Positions 21,912-30,196 of a stretch of DNA of 64,000 bases are shown in pieces. Origin of the DNA: Acidobacteriota bacterium (GTDB lineage: Bacteria > Actinomycetota > Acidimicrobiia > Acidimicrobiales > Microtrichaceae). Location of the stretch: assembly GCA_003577145.1 (NCBI GenBank), contig QEUP01000011.1, positions 1-64,000 on the forward strand, written 5' to 3'. The notes under the pieces are model-generated. The model ran no database searches and was not told the DNA's origin. It saw nothing but the letters and a program-made list of their open reading frames with translations. A program made the position numbers and the translations under genes. Numbering within the stretch: position 1 is the first letter of the stretch; the number at the start of each line of letters is the position of its first letter.

Positions 21912-22895
21912 TCAGCTCTGGTTGGCGCCGTCGAAGATCTCCGAGACGGAGGTGTCCTCGAAGACCGCGTCGAGAGCGTCGGCGATGATGCGTGCCGCCG
22001 AGAGGACCTCGATCTTGTCGATGTCCTTGTCGGGGGGGAGCGGCAAGGTGTTGGTCACTACCAGCTTCTCCAGCACGGAGTTCTTGAGCCGGTCGATCGC
22101 AGGGTCGGAGAACACGCCGTGGGTAGCGGCCGCGTACACGTGCTTGGCCCCGTGCGCCTTGAGCTGCTCGGCGGCCGCCACGATGGTGCCGGCGGTGTCG
22201 ATCATGTCGTCGATCAGCACACAGGTCCGGCCCTCGACCTCGCCCACGACCTCGCGGGCCTCGACCAGGTGCTTCTCGCCTTTGATCCGCCGCTTGTGGA
22301 CGATTGCGAGGTCTGCCTCGAGCCGGTTGGCGTACCGCTCGGCCACCTTCACCCGCCCGGCGTCGGGGGAGACCATCACCAGATCGCCGTCGAGGTTCTC
22401 CTCCATCCACTCGACGAGGACCGGCATGGCTGTGAGGTGGTCGACGGGTCCGTCGAAGAAACCCTGGATCTGACCGCTGTGCAGATCGACGCTTACGAGT
22501 CGCTTCGCTCCGGCAGTTGCGAACATGTTGGCCAGCAGCTTGGCGGTGATCGGCTCGCGTCCCTCAGCTTTGCGATCCTGTCGGGCGTAGCCGAAGAACG
22601 GGGCCACCACGGTGATGCGCTTGGCGGAGGCACGCCGCGCGGCATCGACCATGATGAGGTGCTCCATGATGGCGTCGTTGATCGATAGCCCGTCGCAGCT
22701 GGCGTGGGTCTGGATGATGAAGACGTCGCTGCCCCGGATCGACTCGCCGTACCGGCAGTGCAGCTCGCCGTTGGCGAAGGCCGACAGCTCGACAGGACCG
22801 AGAGCCTCCCCCAGCTCGGCGGCGATCTCCTCGGCCAGCGGTCGGTTTGACCGCCCGGAGACCAGGGTCAGCTTCTTCTTGGTGAGCAACTCCAC
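21912..22895 (-). CDS. prs: ribose-phosphate pyrophosphokinase
   Basis: Makes PRPP from ribose 5-phosphate and ATP for nucleotide, His and Trp synthesis. The N-terminal segment is LTLVSGRSNRPLAEEIA. The flexible catalytic region is FGYARQDRKAEGREPITAK. The PRPP-binding loop is CVLIDDMIDTAGTIV. The length of 327 aa is typical. The start is GTG with CGAGG about 7 nt upstream. It follows glmU after 94 nt, a widely conserved pair. Confidence 0.96.
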   Translation of the reverse strand: MELLTKKKLTLVSGRSNRPLAEEIAAELGEALGPVELSAFANGELHCRYGESIRGSDVFIIQTHASCDGLSINDAIMEHLIMVDAARRASAKRITVVAPFFGYARQDRKAEGREPITAKLLANMFATAGAKRLVSVDLHSGQIQGFFDGPVDHLTAMPVLVEWMEENLDGDLVMVSPDAGRVKVAERYANRLEADLAIVHKRRIKGEKHLVEAREVVGEVEGRTCVLIDDMIDTAGTIVAAAEQLKAHGAKHVYAAATHGVFSDPAIDRLKNSVLEKLVVTNTLPLPPDKDIDKIEVLSAARIIADALDAVFEDTSVSEIFDGANQS

Positions 22896-22989
22896 GGCAT
22901 TGCCTCGTGTGGTCTCGGCCCGGTGCTCGGAGCCGAGCTCGTGGTCATGGCACTAGTTTGGCTGCCCGCGGCCCGAATGTCCTACTTCC

Positions 22990-24093
22990 TCAGCTGAGGA
23001 AATCGTCGGCGTCGGGCCCGTGGGCAGTGTGGAACGGCCCCGTCCGCCAACCGCCGGCGACGAGCGACCCCGGCTCGAGTACCGCAAAGGGGCCGACGAC
23101 GGCGCTCTCCCCGATCTCCGCGTCGCGCCCCACGCTCTGCTCGACCACCGCCCCCGCACCGACGACGCAGTCCACGAGGCGAGTGCCGGGGCCGATCTCG
23201 GCTCCGTCACCGACGGAGGTGCTGCCCTGCAGGATCGTCCCCGGGAACAGCGTGACGTCGATTCCCAGCGTGACGGTGGTGTCGACATAGGTGTTGGCCG
23301 GGTCGAGCATCGTGACGCCGGCCCGGAGCAGCTTCTCGTTGGTCCGCCGCCGCAGCTCGGCCTCGGCGCGCGCGAGCTGGGCGCGGTCGTTGACACCCTC
23401 GGTTTCGGCAGCGTCGCGCACCGTCAGAGCCTGCACGGTGTAGCCGGCGTCAGAGAGAACCCCGATGACATCGGTGAGGTAGTACTCACCCTGGGCGTTC
23501 TCAGGGCTGAGACGGCGCAGCGCCGGCGCCAGCACGCTGCGGCGGAAGCAGTAGATCGAGGTGTTCACCTCGCTGATCTCGAGCTCGTCGTGCGTGGCGT
23601 CGCCCTGTTCGACGACACGGATCACCGACCCGTCTTTCCCGCGGATGACCCGGCCGTACCCCGTCGGGTCATCGAGCACCGCGGTCAACACTGTCGCGGC
23701 TGCGTCGCCGGCCTGGTGCCGGGTGACGAGGTCGACGACGGTCGCGCTTCGCAGCAGCGGCGTGTCACCAGGCATCACGAGCACGCTGCCGTCGTAGTCG
23801 ATCTCGGGAAGCCCGGTGAGACCAACGAGCGCGGCGTCACCGGTGCCCCGCTGGACATGCTGCTCGACGAACTCCACGAGCAGGTCGTCGGCGTCCTCTT
23901 GGAGTTTCTTTGTCACCCTCTCGGCCCCGTGACCCACCACCACCACGGCCCGGTCGATGTCGCAGCCGTCGAGTGCGTCGAGCACGTAGAGCAGCATGGC
24001 CCGCCCGCACAGCAGGTGCAGCGGCTTCGGTCTCACCGACTTCATGCGAGTTCCCTCGCCCGCTGCGAGGATGACCGCTGATATCGGATCCAT
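22990..24093 (-). CDS. glmU: GlmU-like UDP-GlcNAc pyrophosphorylase, acetyltransferase half missing
   Basis: The N-terminal uridyltransferase domain is intact: VILAAGEGTRMKSVRPKPLH, VMPGDTPLL, GYGRVIRG and VNTSIYCF. The left-handed beta helix then begins (TYVDTTVTLGIDVTLFPG). The protein stops at 367 aa, just after VGPFAVLEPGS. Usual bifunctional GlmU is about 450-490 aa. The missing part carries the acetyltransferase catalytic His and acetyl-CoA site. Only 94 nt separate its stop from prs, too little for the lost domain, so this is not a simple frameshift. The start is ATG at 24093 with AAAGGAG. Glucosamine-1-phosphate acetylation would need another enzyme. Confidence 0.88.
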   Translation of the reverse strand: MDPISAVILAAGEGTRMKSVRPKPLHLLCGRAMLLYVLDALDGCDIDRAVVVVGHGAERVTKKLQEDADDLLVEFVEQHVQRGTGDAALVGLTGLPEIDYDGSVLVMPGDTPLLRSATVVDLVTRHQAGDAAATVLTAVLDDPTGYGRVIRGKDGSVIRVVEQGDATHDELEISEVNTSIYCFRRSVLAPALRRLSPENAQGEYYLTDVIGVLSDAGYTVQALTVRDAAETEGVNDRAQLARAEAELRRRTNEKLLRAGVTMLDPANTYVDTTVTLGIDVTLFPGTILQGSTSVGDGAEIGPGTRLVDCVVGAGAVVEQSVGRDAEIGESAVVGPFAVLEPGSLVAGGWRTGPFHTAHGPDADDFLS

Positions 24094-24159
24094 GTACTCC
24101 TTTCTACTGCCGGACGCGCGTTTGTCCAAGCACTATGAGCGTTTGCCAGGGAACTCGGC

Positions 24160-24657
24160 TCAAACGGCGGTGTTCTCGGGTGGGTTGCCGTGCCGGTCCC
24201 AGACCTTGTTCAACTGGGACTGGTAGTAGACGGTCTGGAAGCCCCCGAGAATGCCGAACAGCAACCCGAGCCCTCCCGAGCAACGCTCGGCGGCACCGGC
24301 AGCGATCTGGGCCTGCTGGATGCGCCCACCGGTGCGGAACACCGACACGAGGTTCACTATCGGCACGAACATGGCCAGCAGCGAGAGCACGGGCTCGACC
24401 TCGATCGTCGGGTCGTAGCTGCGGACCTCGTCGTTGACCTTGTAGTACCAGTAGAGGCCGTAGATCCCGAAGGTCACCAGCGTCAGCAGCCAGACACCCC
24501 ACGGGTTGCGGGTCTTGCCAACGCGGCGGGCGCCCCCGGCCGCCAAGGGCTGGGTCGCGGCATTGGCGCTCGCCTGGCTCTGAGGCCGTGACTCGGGTGG
24601 GTACCACTTGCCATCCGAGGCCTGCCACCAATCACTACCCTGCTGGGTGTCGCTCAT
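24160..24657 (-). CDS. DUF4234-type membrane protein
   Basis: A 165-aa protein. The N-terminus holds a WW-like motif (DWWQASDGKWYPPE) that recurs in actinobacterial membrane proteins. After a linker, the DUF4234 core follows with VTFGIYGLYWYYKVN and two or three membrane helices. The start is ATG at 24657, preceded by AGAGGA; the upstream in-frame extension is not conserved-looking. It lies between tRNA-Gln and glmU on the same strand. Function is unknown. Confidence 0.75.
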   Translation of the reverse strand: MSDTQQGSDWWQASDGKWYPPESRPQSQASANAATQPLAAGGARRVGKTRNPWGVWLLTLVTFGIYGLYWYYKVNDEVRSYDPTIEVEPVLSLLAMFVPIVNLVSVFRTGGRIQQAQIAAGAAERCSGGLGLLFGILGGFQTVYYQSQLNKVWDRHGNPPENTAV

Positions 24658-24793
24658 GTCGGGTCCTCTTTCTCGAACTCTGAGGGGGAGCGTATTCCAC
24701 GCGGTGACGCGCTTCGGCGATGAGCGTGATGTGGTGGCCACCACGAGATGCCGTCGCTCTGGCCCCTGAACTGCCCCCGGGGTCAGCAGCGCG

Positions 24794-24866
24794 CTCCGGG
24801 GGCAGGGCTCGAACCTGCAACCTCCTGGTCCAAAGCCAGGCGTTCTGCCGATTGAACTACCCCGGA
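24794..24866 (-). tRNA. tRNA-Gln (anticodon TTG)
   Basis: A 73-nt cloverleaf on the minus strand. The acceptor stem is TCCGGGG paired with CCCCGGA and the discriminator is G at 24794. The D arm is GTTCAATCGGCAGAAC. The anticodon stem-loop CTGGCTTTGGACCAG places TTG at 24833-24831. The T arm is GCAGGTTCGAACCCTGC. CCA is not encoded. It marks the left border of the exopolysaccharide island. Confidence 0.96.
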
Positions 24867-24868
24867 CC

Positions 24869-24902
24869 GTGAGCGCTCACCAATGCGTCGGTTACACGCT
24901 AC
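24869..24902 (-). promoter_or_regulatory. tRNA-Gln upstream region: -10 motif and 12-bp palindrome
   Basis: A TAGCGT hexamer (24902-24897, overlapping the end of the GT2 gene) lies 30 nt before the mature tRNA. A perfect palindrome GTGAGCGCTCAC (24880-24869) falls between it and the tRNA 5' end. The palindrome could form a leader hairpin processed by RNase P or be a protein site. Confidence 0.35.
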
Positions 24903-25926
24903 CAACGGCGCTGGTCGGCGTCGGGCGCGGCGTCGACCCGAGCAGTTGGGCGGTGACGCCTTCCCAGAACCCGACACCCCAGCCGACATGCATGCAGAGG
25001 TAGGCGACCGGCACCGCCAGCTTGGCCCGGACGCCGTCGACTCGACGGCCGGCGAGGCAGCTGGACACTCCCAGCGCGACGGCATAGGGGAACACCATCG
25101 CCGCAGCCAGCCTTGGACGACGTGGAGCCGTCACCAGCGCGGCACCGATGACCGCGACCAGGGCCGGCGCTGCGAGGTGGCGAGCACGCAACGAGTCGGG
25201 GTGCAGGCGAGCGACCATCGACTTCCCCTGGCCGTAGCGTCGGTACTGTCGGAACAGCTCTCTCAGCGTCTGCCGGCAGTGCCACTCGACGGTGAGATGG
25301 GGATCGAACAGAAGTTCCCTCCCCGACTTCCTGACCCGGTGGTCGAACTCGTAGTCCTGGTTCACCGGCAGTGACTCGTTCCAGCCGCCCAGCTCTCGCA
25401 CGAGCAGGGTCTCGTAGGCACCGAACGGCACGTGCTCCGCCGGCTGCGGGATTTCACCGTAGTGGTACAGGGAGTCGCCGACGCCGAAGCGGGTCGACAT
25501 GACGCATGCGACAGCGGTGCCGGTCGGAGTGACTCCCACTCCGTCCTTGCGACCACCGACGCCGCCCCACTTGCCGCTCCGGAGCAGCCCGACCGCGGTC
25601 GCCACGTACTCGGGAGGAACGGTGCTGTGAGCGTCGATGCGCACGAAGTACCGGCCCTTGGCCGCAGCCAGGGCTCGGTTCAAGCCGGTGGGTACGGTGC
25701 GATCCGGGTTGTGGATTATCTCCACTCGCGGGTCGGTATCGGCGTAGCGCTCCGCGATCGCAACCGTGCGATCGCTGGACGCGCCGTCGACGACGAGAAC
25801 CTGTAGCCGCTGGTAGGTCTGGGAGAGCACGCTCTCGAGGCAACCACCGATGAACCGCTCTTCATTGCGAGCGGGTATCACCACGGTTGCGATGTCGTCG
25901 CTCGAGGTACCGGTGCTGTCAGGCAT
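24892..25926 (-). CDS. glycosyltransferase family 2 (ExoA-like)
   Basis: Transfers a sugar to a lipid-linked exopolysaccharide precursor at the inner face of the membrane. The GT-A fold is shown by VVIPARNEERFIGGCLESVL, VLVVDGASSDRTV and FVRIDAHS (metal-binding Asp). The product-binding QYRRYGQGK corresponds to the Q-x-x-R-W motif. Two or three hydrophobic segments near the C-terminus suggest membrane attachment. The overall pattern resembles the succinoglycan enzyme ExoA. The start ATG at 25926 gives 344 aa and lies 44 nt after wcaJ; no strong ribosome site is seen. Confidence 0.87.
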   Translation of the reverse strand: MPDSTGTSSDDIATVVIPARNEERFIGGCLESVLSQTYQRLQVLVVDGASSDRTVAIAERYADTDPRVEIIHNPDRTVPTGLNRALAAAKGRYFVRIDAHSTVPPEYVATAVGLLRSGKWGGVGGRKDGVGVTPTGTAVACVMSTRFGVGDSLYHYGEIPQPAEHVPFGAYETLLVRELGGWNESLPVNQDYEFDHRVRKSGRELLFDPHLTVEWHCRQTLRELFRQYRRYGQGKSMVARLHPDSLRARHLAAPALVAVIGAALVTAPRRPRLAAAMVFPYAVALGVSSCLAGRRVDGVRAKLAVPVAYLCMHVGWGVGFWEGVTAQLLGSTPRPTPTSAVGSV

Positions 25927-25970
25927 GTGCCGCCGACGGTAGACGCGATCGCGGGTCGCAGGCGCGCTGT

Positions 25971-27365
25971 TCAACGACGCCGGTGGAACACGCTCGGCAG
26001 CGTGCGGATCCCGATCATCAGGTCCCGCCATATGGACCAGTTCTCGATGTAGCGGTTGTCGAGGCGTACGCGGGAGTGGATGCAGGTGTTGCCGAAGTAC
26101 CCATGCACCTGTGCCAGGCCGGTGATTCCCACCGGGACGCGGTGGCGGTGCTCGTAGCCGTCCACCTCGGCGGTCAAGCGATCGGCGTGGTGGGGTCTTT
26201 CCGGTCGCGGCCCGACGATCGACATGTCGCCTCGCAACACGTTGATGAGCTGGGGCAGCTCGTCGAGATGGGTGGGCCTCAGAACCCTTCCGACCCTTGT
26301 GATGCGCTCGTCATCGTTGCCAACCGACCACTCGCTGTCGTCGTCGTTGACGACCATCGTCCGGAACTTGAGCATCTCGAAGAGCTCGCCGTTCATGCCC
26401 ACGCGCTTCTGGCGGAAGAGGACAGGGCCAGGGCTGCTCAGCTTGACGAGGACAGCAGTGACACCCAGTACCGGCAGGGCGAGCACCAGGATCGTGCTGG
26501 CGACGACGACGTCGAACGCGCGCTTGAGCCACCAACCGCCACCGACGACGCCGGGCTGGCTGATCGGCTCGAGCGGGAACCCGTCGATGTCGGCCAGGTC
26601 GCGGTTGACGACACCCAACTCGAAGAAGCGAGGCACGGAGTAGTACTGAACCGGATGGACGTTGCAGCGACGTACGATCTGCACGACCTCTTCCTCTGAG
26701 GCCGCGCCGAAGGCCAACACGACGTGTCTCACCTTGAGCTCGCGCAGGGCGGGTTCGAGATGCTCGGGGCGGGCGACTATCGGCAGAGGCAGATCGGAGT
26801 CGTCGAAACGGTCCACGAAGCCGATCGGTGCGAGCCCGGCTTCGGGATGCTCGCAGAGGGCTGTCGCAACCCCAACGCCGGTGGGGCCCGCTCCGATGAT
26901 GAGGGTGTCCTCGACGTCCACCCCGGCGCGGCGGGCTGTCCGCACCGCGGCGAACATCACCACCCGCCCGAGCAGCACCAGCGGGACGGCATAGAGGGCG
27001 GCCTCCAGGAGGGCCTCTCCCTGCTCAGGCGTCCAGATGAGCACGACTGCCGCCACGAGAGCGGCGACACCTATCCGGGCCAGCACCTCGAAGAACGTCT
27101 CGCTCACCCGGGGCAGCAAGCGGCCCTTGCGGGAAGTGGGGTACAGCAACAGGATCCCAGCCACGGCGAAGGTCCAGCCGACGGCGGCGTCGGTCCCGGC
27201 GATCAGGAGGGACGCCACCGCCAGGGCCGCCAGGTCGAGCGCCGCGCCCAGCAGGCGCAACCCGGCCGCCGCCCCACGGCGGCGATCTACCGCAACCGGG
27301 TCCCACGAGAAGTCTTCGCTGAAGACCACTCCGAGATCGAGGGTCCTCGTGTCTTCGATCGTCAT
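25971..27365 (-). CDS. wcaJ: exopolysaccharide priming glycosyltransferase (WcaJ/WbaP type)
   Basis: A polyprenyl-phosphate hexose-1-phosphate transferase that starts repeat-unit assembly on undecaprenyl phosphate. Residues 25-120 hold four to five membrane helices, then a CoA-binding-like Rossmann region (TLIIGAGPTGVGVATAL). The catalytic C-terminal third begins with KRAFDVVVASTILVLALPV and contains LFRQKRVGMNGELFEMLKFR, DELPQLINVL and DMSIVGPRPERP. The length is 464 aa. The ATG overlaps the stop of a 24-codon upstream ORF (ATGA), so wcaJ translation is probably coupled to that ORF; it has no strong ribosome site of its own. Confidence 0.92.
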   Translation of the reverse strand: MTIEDTRTLDLGVVFSEDFSWDPVAVDRRRGAAAGLRLLGAALDLAALAVASLLIAGTDAAVGWTFAVAGILLLYPTSRKGRLLPRVSETFFEVLARIGVAALVAAVVLIWTPEQGEALLEAALYAVPLVLLGRVVMFAAVRTARRAGVDVEDTLIIGAGPTGVGVATALCEHPEAGLAPIGFVDRFDDSDLPLPIVARPEHLEPALRELKVRHVVLAFGAASEEEVVQIVRRCNVHPVQYYSVPRFFELGVVNRDLADIDGFPLEPISQPGVVGGGWWLKRAFDVVVASTILVLALPVLGVTAVLVKLSSPGPVLFRQKRVGMNGELFEMLKFRTMVVNDDDSEWSVGNDDERITRVGRVLRPTHLDELPQLINVLRGDMSIVGPRPERPHHADRLTAEVDGYEHRHRVPVGITGLAQVHGYFGNTCIHSRVRLDNRYIENWSIWRDLMIGIRTLPSVFHRRR

Positions 27366-27436
27366 GCGCGCTGGAGCCTCTTGGAATCCGCTGGCCCCGC
27401 AAGCCCCGCCAGCCCTTCACCAACACCAATCGCCAT
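27362..27436 (-). CDS. 24-residue upstream ORF coupled to wcaJ (candidate leader peptide)
   Basis: ATG at 27436 is preceded by a perfect AGGAGG (27449-27444) with a 7-nt spacer, among the best ribosome sites in the window. The ORF runs 24 codons, beginning MAIGVGEGLAGLAG and ending KRLQRA. Its TGA overlaps the wcaJ ATG as ATGA. The predicted transcript starts about 29 nt before it. The peptide is Gly/Ala-rich with a basic end and resembles nothing I know. Either it is a coupling leader or wcaJ expression depends on it in some regulated way. Confidence 0.55.
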   Translation of the reverse strand: MAIGVGEGLAGLAGPADSKRLQRA

Positions 27437-27458
27437 GTCTTGGCCTCCTGCCTTGGGC

Positions 27459-27500
27459 CGCCACGATCGCGAGGGTACCCGCCATCGTGGCGGTTGTCAC
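27459..27500 (-). promoter_or_regulatory. promoter and operator-like inverted repeat of the wcaJ unit
   Basis: On the minus strand GTGACA (27500-27495), a 17-bp spacer and TACCCT (27477-27472) form a good vegetative-type promoter. Two perfect 9-bp arms, CGCCACGAT and ATCGTGGCG (27492-27484 and 27467-27459), are separated by 16 bp that contain the -10. One arm lies in the spacer and the other over the expected start of transcription. This geometry is that of a repressor-type operator. Confidence 0.55.
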
Positions 27501-27525
27501 TGGCCACGGGCGGATTTTTCCACCC

Positions 27526-27554
27526 TTCGCGCGAAGTCGCACCACCCTGGGTGG
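27526..27554. promoter_or_regulatory. two palindromes upstream of the FemAB-like gene
   Basis: TTCGCGCGAA (27526-27535) is a perfect 10-bp palindrome. CCACCC-T-GGGTGG (27542-27554) is a 6-bp inverted repeat with a one-base centre. Both lie 38-66 nt before the plus-strand start at 27592, in the divergent region shared with wcaJ. No convincing promoter for the plus-strand gene was seen. Confidence 0.3.
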
Positions 27555-27591
27555 GAGATCGTTCGGGACCAGGGCTGCAAGACTTGCCGCT

Positions 27592-28656
27592 GTGCAACTG
27601 CTGGTAGTTCCCGAACTGGGTCACCGCGCTGCCGCGTGGGACGAGCTGGCCGCGGCCGGCCACCTGCCCTCGCCGTTCCTCCGGTCATGGTGGCTGGAGA
27701 GGATGCCGGCCGGCGATCCCGTCTTCGTGCTGCTCGTCGAGCGTTCGCGCCTGGTCGGCGGGGCGGCCTTCCAGCGGCGCCGCCGATTGGGGCTGGAGCT
27801 GATAGAGATGCTCGGTCAGGGGCCGTTGGCACCCGACCATCTCGATCTGGTGTGCGAGCCCGACCGCGAAACCTCGGTGTTCTACGCCGTGAGGAGGTGG
27901 CTCGACCGCCCCGGCGGACGACTGATCGACCTGCAGGGGCTGGCAGAGGGGGCCCGCCTCGTCCCGGCGGTACCCGGTAGGGGCGCCGTCACCCAGATGG
28001 AGGTGGCACCGTACGCCGAGCTGTCGCCGAGCTTCCCCGAGTACCTCTCAGCCCGACCCGGCCGCTTGCGCAACACCGTCGCCCGGGGCCGCCGGCGCCT
28101 GGAACGTGAGGGAGTCCACCACCGCCGGGTCGGTGGCCAGACCGGAGGCGCAGAGACATCCGCCACCCAGATCGATCGAGCCCTCAGCGCTTTGCGTCGT
28201 CTTCACGAAGCGCGCTGGAAGGAGCACTCGAGCTTCCTCTCGTGCTGGGAGCCCTTTGCTGCCGCGGTGCGGCTCGGCGCGCGAGACGGCGAGGTGGTCT
28301 TCCACGAGTTGGTCCACGACGACACCGTGATCGCCACCGAGGTCGAGTTCGACGTAGCCGGTCGGGTGAGCTTCTACCAGGCCGGACGAAGCGACGACCG
28401 CCGGTGGCGGGGTGCGGGCACAGCCCTCAAATCCCATGTGGTGGAGTGGGCCTGCAAGACCGGCCGGCGCGAGTTCGACCTCCTCCGGGGCGACGAGCCC
28501 TACAAGGGGGACTGGGCAACCGGCCGGCGCAGGCTGTGGCGGGTCCGCCGCGCCCGGGGAGCGGCAAGGCCGGCGCTTGCGGCCATCACCGCACGCGAGC
28601 AGCTTTGTTCGCCAGGAGAGCTGAAGGCCGGTTCCGTTGGCGCCGCAGGGTCCTGA
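27592..28656 (+). CDS. FemAB/BioF2-like acyltransferase-fold protein
   Basis: A 354-aa protein of the GNAT-related FemAB fold. The central region has RLRNTVARGRRRLEREG and EARWKEHSSF. The C-terminal half has AGRSDDRRWRGAGTALKSHV and FDLLRGDEPYKGDW, the usual acetyltransferase_6 pattern seen in polysaccharide clusters of the XrtA/PEP-CTERM type. It probably acylates or aminoacylates a sugar or protein during export. The start GTG at 27592 is inferred from where similarity begins. It is transcribed opposite to its neighbours. Confidence 0.78.
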   Translation: MQLLVVPELGHRAAAWDELAAAGHLPSPFLRSWWLERMPAGDPVFVLLVERSRLVGGAAFQRRRRLGLELIEMLGQGPLAPDHLDLVCEPDRETSVFYAVRRWLDRPGGRLIDLQGLAEGARLVPAVPGRGAVTQMEVAPYAELSPSFPEYLSARPGRLRNTVARGRRRLEREGVHHRRVGGQTGGAETSATQIDRALSALRRLHEARWKEHSSFLSCWEPFAAAVRLGARDGEVVFHELVHDDTVIATEVEFDVAGRVSFYQAGRSDDRRWRGAGTALKSHVVEWACKTGRREFDLLRGDEPYKGDWATGRRRLWRVRRARGAARPALAAITAREQLCSPGELKAGSVGAAGS

Positions 28657-28675
28657 ACCGTGACCGATCGCGGAT

Positions 28676-30196
28676 TCATCTGAACGTGGCGCGGCGTGCC
28701 AGGTCGGCGATCTCCCCGAAGGCGGAGCGATCTGTCAGGGTCAGCGCGATCAGACCACCGAGCCCGCACGCCGCGGCGATGGCGGCCAGCGACAGCCAGC
28801 CGCCCGGGGTCAACAACCTCACCGGTGTACCCAGCAGGGCAACCCCCATGGCGGTCGCCAGGCCCGGGCTCAGCGCCCTCAGGTTCTCGACCAAGCTCAG
28901 CCCGAGGAGCCGGGCGGCGAGCGCCAGGCGTACCAGCGAGTAGGCCGCCGCCACGACGAGGTGGACCATGGCCACCGCGTTGAGCCCGTGAGGCGCGGCG
29001 TACACGAGAGCAGCGATGAGTATGGGAACCATGACCACGGTGAGTTTGAAGACGATCTGGGGCCGGCCGATGGCGTTGTATATCTCGCCGGAGGCGTAGC
29101 CGAGGCTCACGAAGATGCCGGCGATGCTGATGATCATCATCGGCCCCTCTGCGGCCGCCCACTTGGTGTCGAACACCTCGTTGAGCAGGTCACGGGAGAG
29201 AAGTGCGAGAGTGGTCCCGACCGGAGCGGCATAGAGGAAGAGCAGCTTCATCCCCCGCAGCGCACCCCGGCGCAGATTGGCGCTTCCCATCTCGCGTGCC
29301 CTGCTGTAGGCGGGAAAGGTCACCTGAGCGAAGACGTTGTAGACCTGCAGCATCGCCATCTGCGGGATGCGGAAGGCGACGAAGTACACACCCAACTGCT
29401 CCTGACCCAAGCGGTTGGCGACGACGAAGTAGTCGGCGTTCAACGCCACCTCGCCAAGGACCCCTACGCCGAGGACCGACGCCGAGTAGCCCCACATCTG
29501 GCGCAAGAACGCCGTGTCGAAGGCGAGCGTCGGCCGGAACCGCAACAGCGCCCACGTCATGACTGTGCCTGCGATCTCAGCCGCCATGAGCGCCCACACC
29601 AGCGCCCAGGCACCGTAGCCGGCCAACCCGAGCACCACGGCTACGGCAATGCGCAGTACGCCACGGGTCAGGTCGACAGCCGTGCGAAGGCTGAACAACA
29701 TGTCGCGCTTGAACAGCGCATTGGGGATCTGCACCAGGCTCCTCAACACGACGAGCAGCGCGATGGCCCGGAAGATCGCCACGTCGTCGGCCTTGAAGAA
29801 CTCCGAGATCGCCGGGGCGGCGACCACGAGGACCGCGGTCACCACCGAACCGACGATCACGTTGAGGGTGAACGCCGTGTGGACCCTGCGTGACTGGCCC
29901 TCTTCCTGCTCGTAGATCAGGAAGGCCCCCACACCGAGGTCCAGTGCCACCTCGGTGAAGGTCACGATCACCAATGCCGCAGCCACCAGGCCGAACTCGC
30001 TGGGACCGAGGATCCTCGCCAAGACGACCGAGACGACGAAGCCCGAGCCTCGCGTGATCAGGAACGACAGTGTCGTCCACAGCATGCCTTTGCTGGTCTG
30101 AGTGGTCAGATCGTGGGCCGCCGGCGAGCCCGGAGTCCGCGCCTGTGAGGTATCCGCCGCGGTGTCGCCCTCGGATCCCGGCCCGACTGCGGCCAT
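28676..30196 (-). CDS. polysaccharide flippase (Wzx-like)
   Basis: A 506-aa protein of the MATE/polysaccharide-transporter superfamily with about 12-14 membrane helices. The N-terminal segment (MLWTTLSFLITRGSGF, ARILGPSEFGLVAAALV) is characteristic. It moves undecaprenyl-linked repeat units across the membrane. A soluble, Thr/Ser-rich leader of about 35 residues precedes the first helix. The ATG overlaps the stop of the deacetylase gene by one base. Confidence 0.88.
   Translation of the reverse strand: MAAVGPGSEGDTAADTSQARTPGSPAAHDLTTQTSKGMLWTTLSFLITRGSGFVVSVVLARILGPSEFGLVAAALVIVTFTEVALDLGVGAFLIYEQEEGQSRRVHTAFTLNVIVGSVVTAVLVVAAPAISEFFKADDVAIFRAIALLVVLRSLVQIPNALFKRDMLFSLRTAVDLTRGVLRIAVAVVLGLAGYGAWALVWALMAAEIAGTVMTWALLRFRPTLAFDTAFLRQMWGYSASVLGVGVLGEVALNADYFVVANRLGQEQLGVYFVAFRIPQMAMLQVYNVFAQVTFPAYSRAREMGSANLRRGALRGMKLLFLYAAPVGTTLALLSRDLLNEVFDTKWAAAEGPMMIISIAGIFVSLGYASGEIYNAIGRPQIVFKLTVVMVPILIAALVYAAPHGLNAVAMVHLVVAAAYSLVRLALAARLLGLSLVENLRALSPGLATAMGVALLGTPVRLLTPGGWLSLAAIAAACGLGGLIALTLTDRSAFGEIADLARRATFR

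Noticed and set aside
22896-22989. Missing GlmU C-terminus in another frame
   Set aside because: The gap to prs is too short for the roughly 80-90 missing residues, and no frame there shows hexapeptide repeats.
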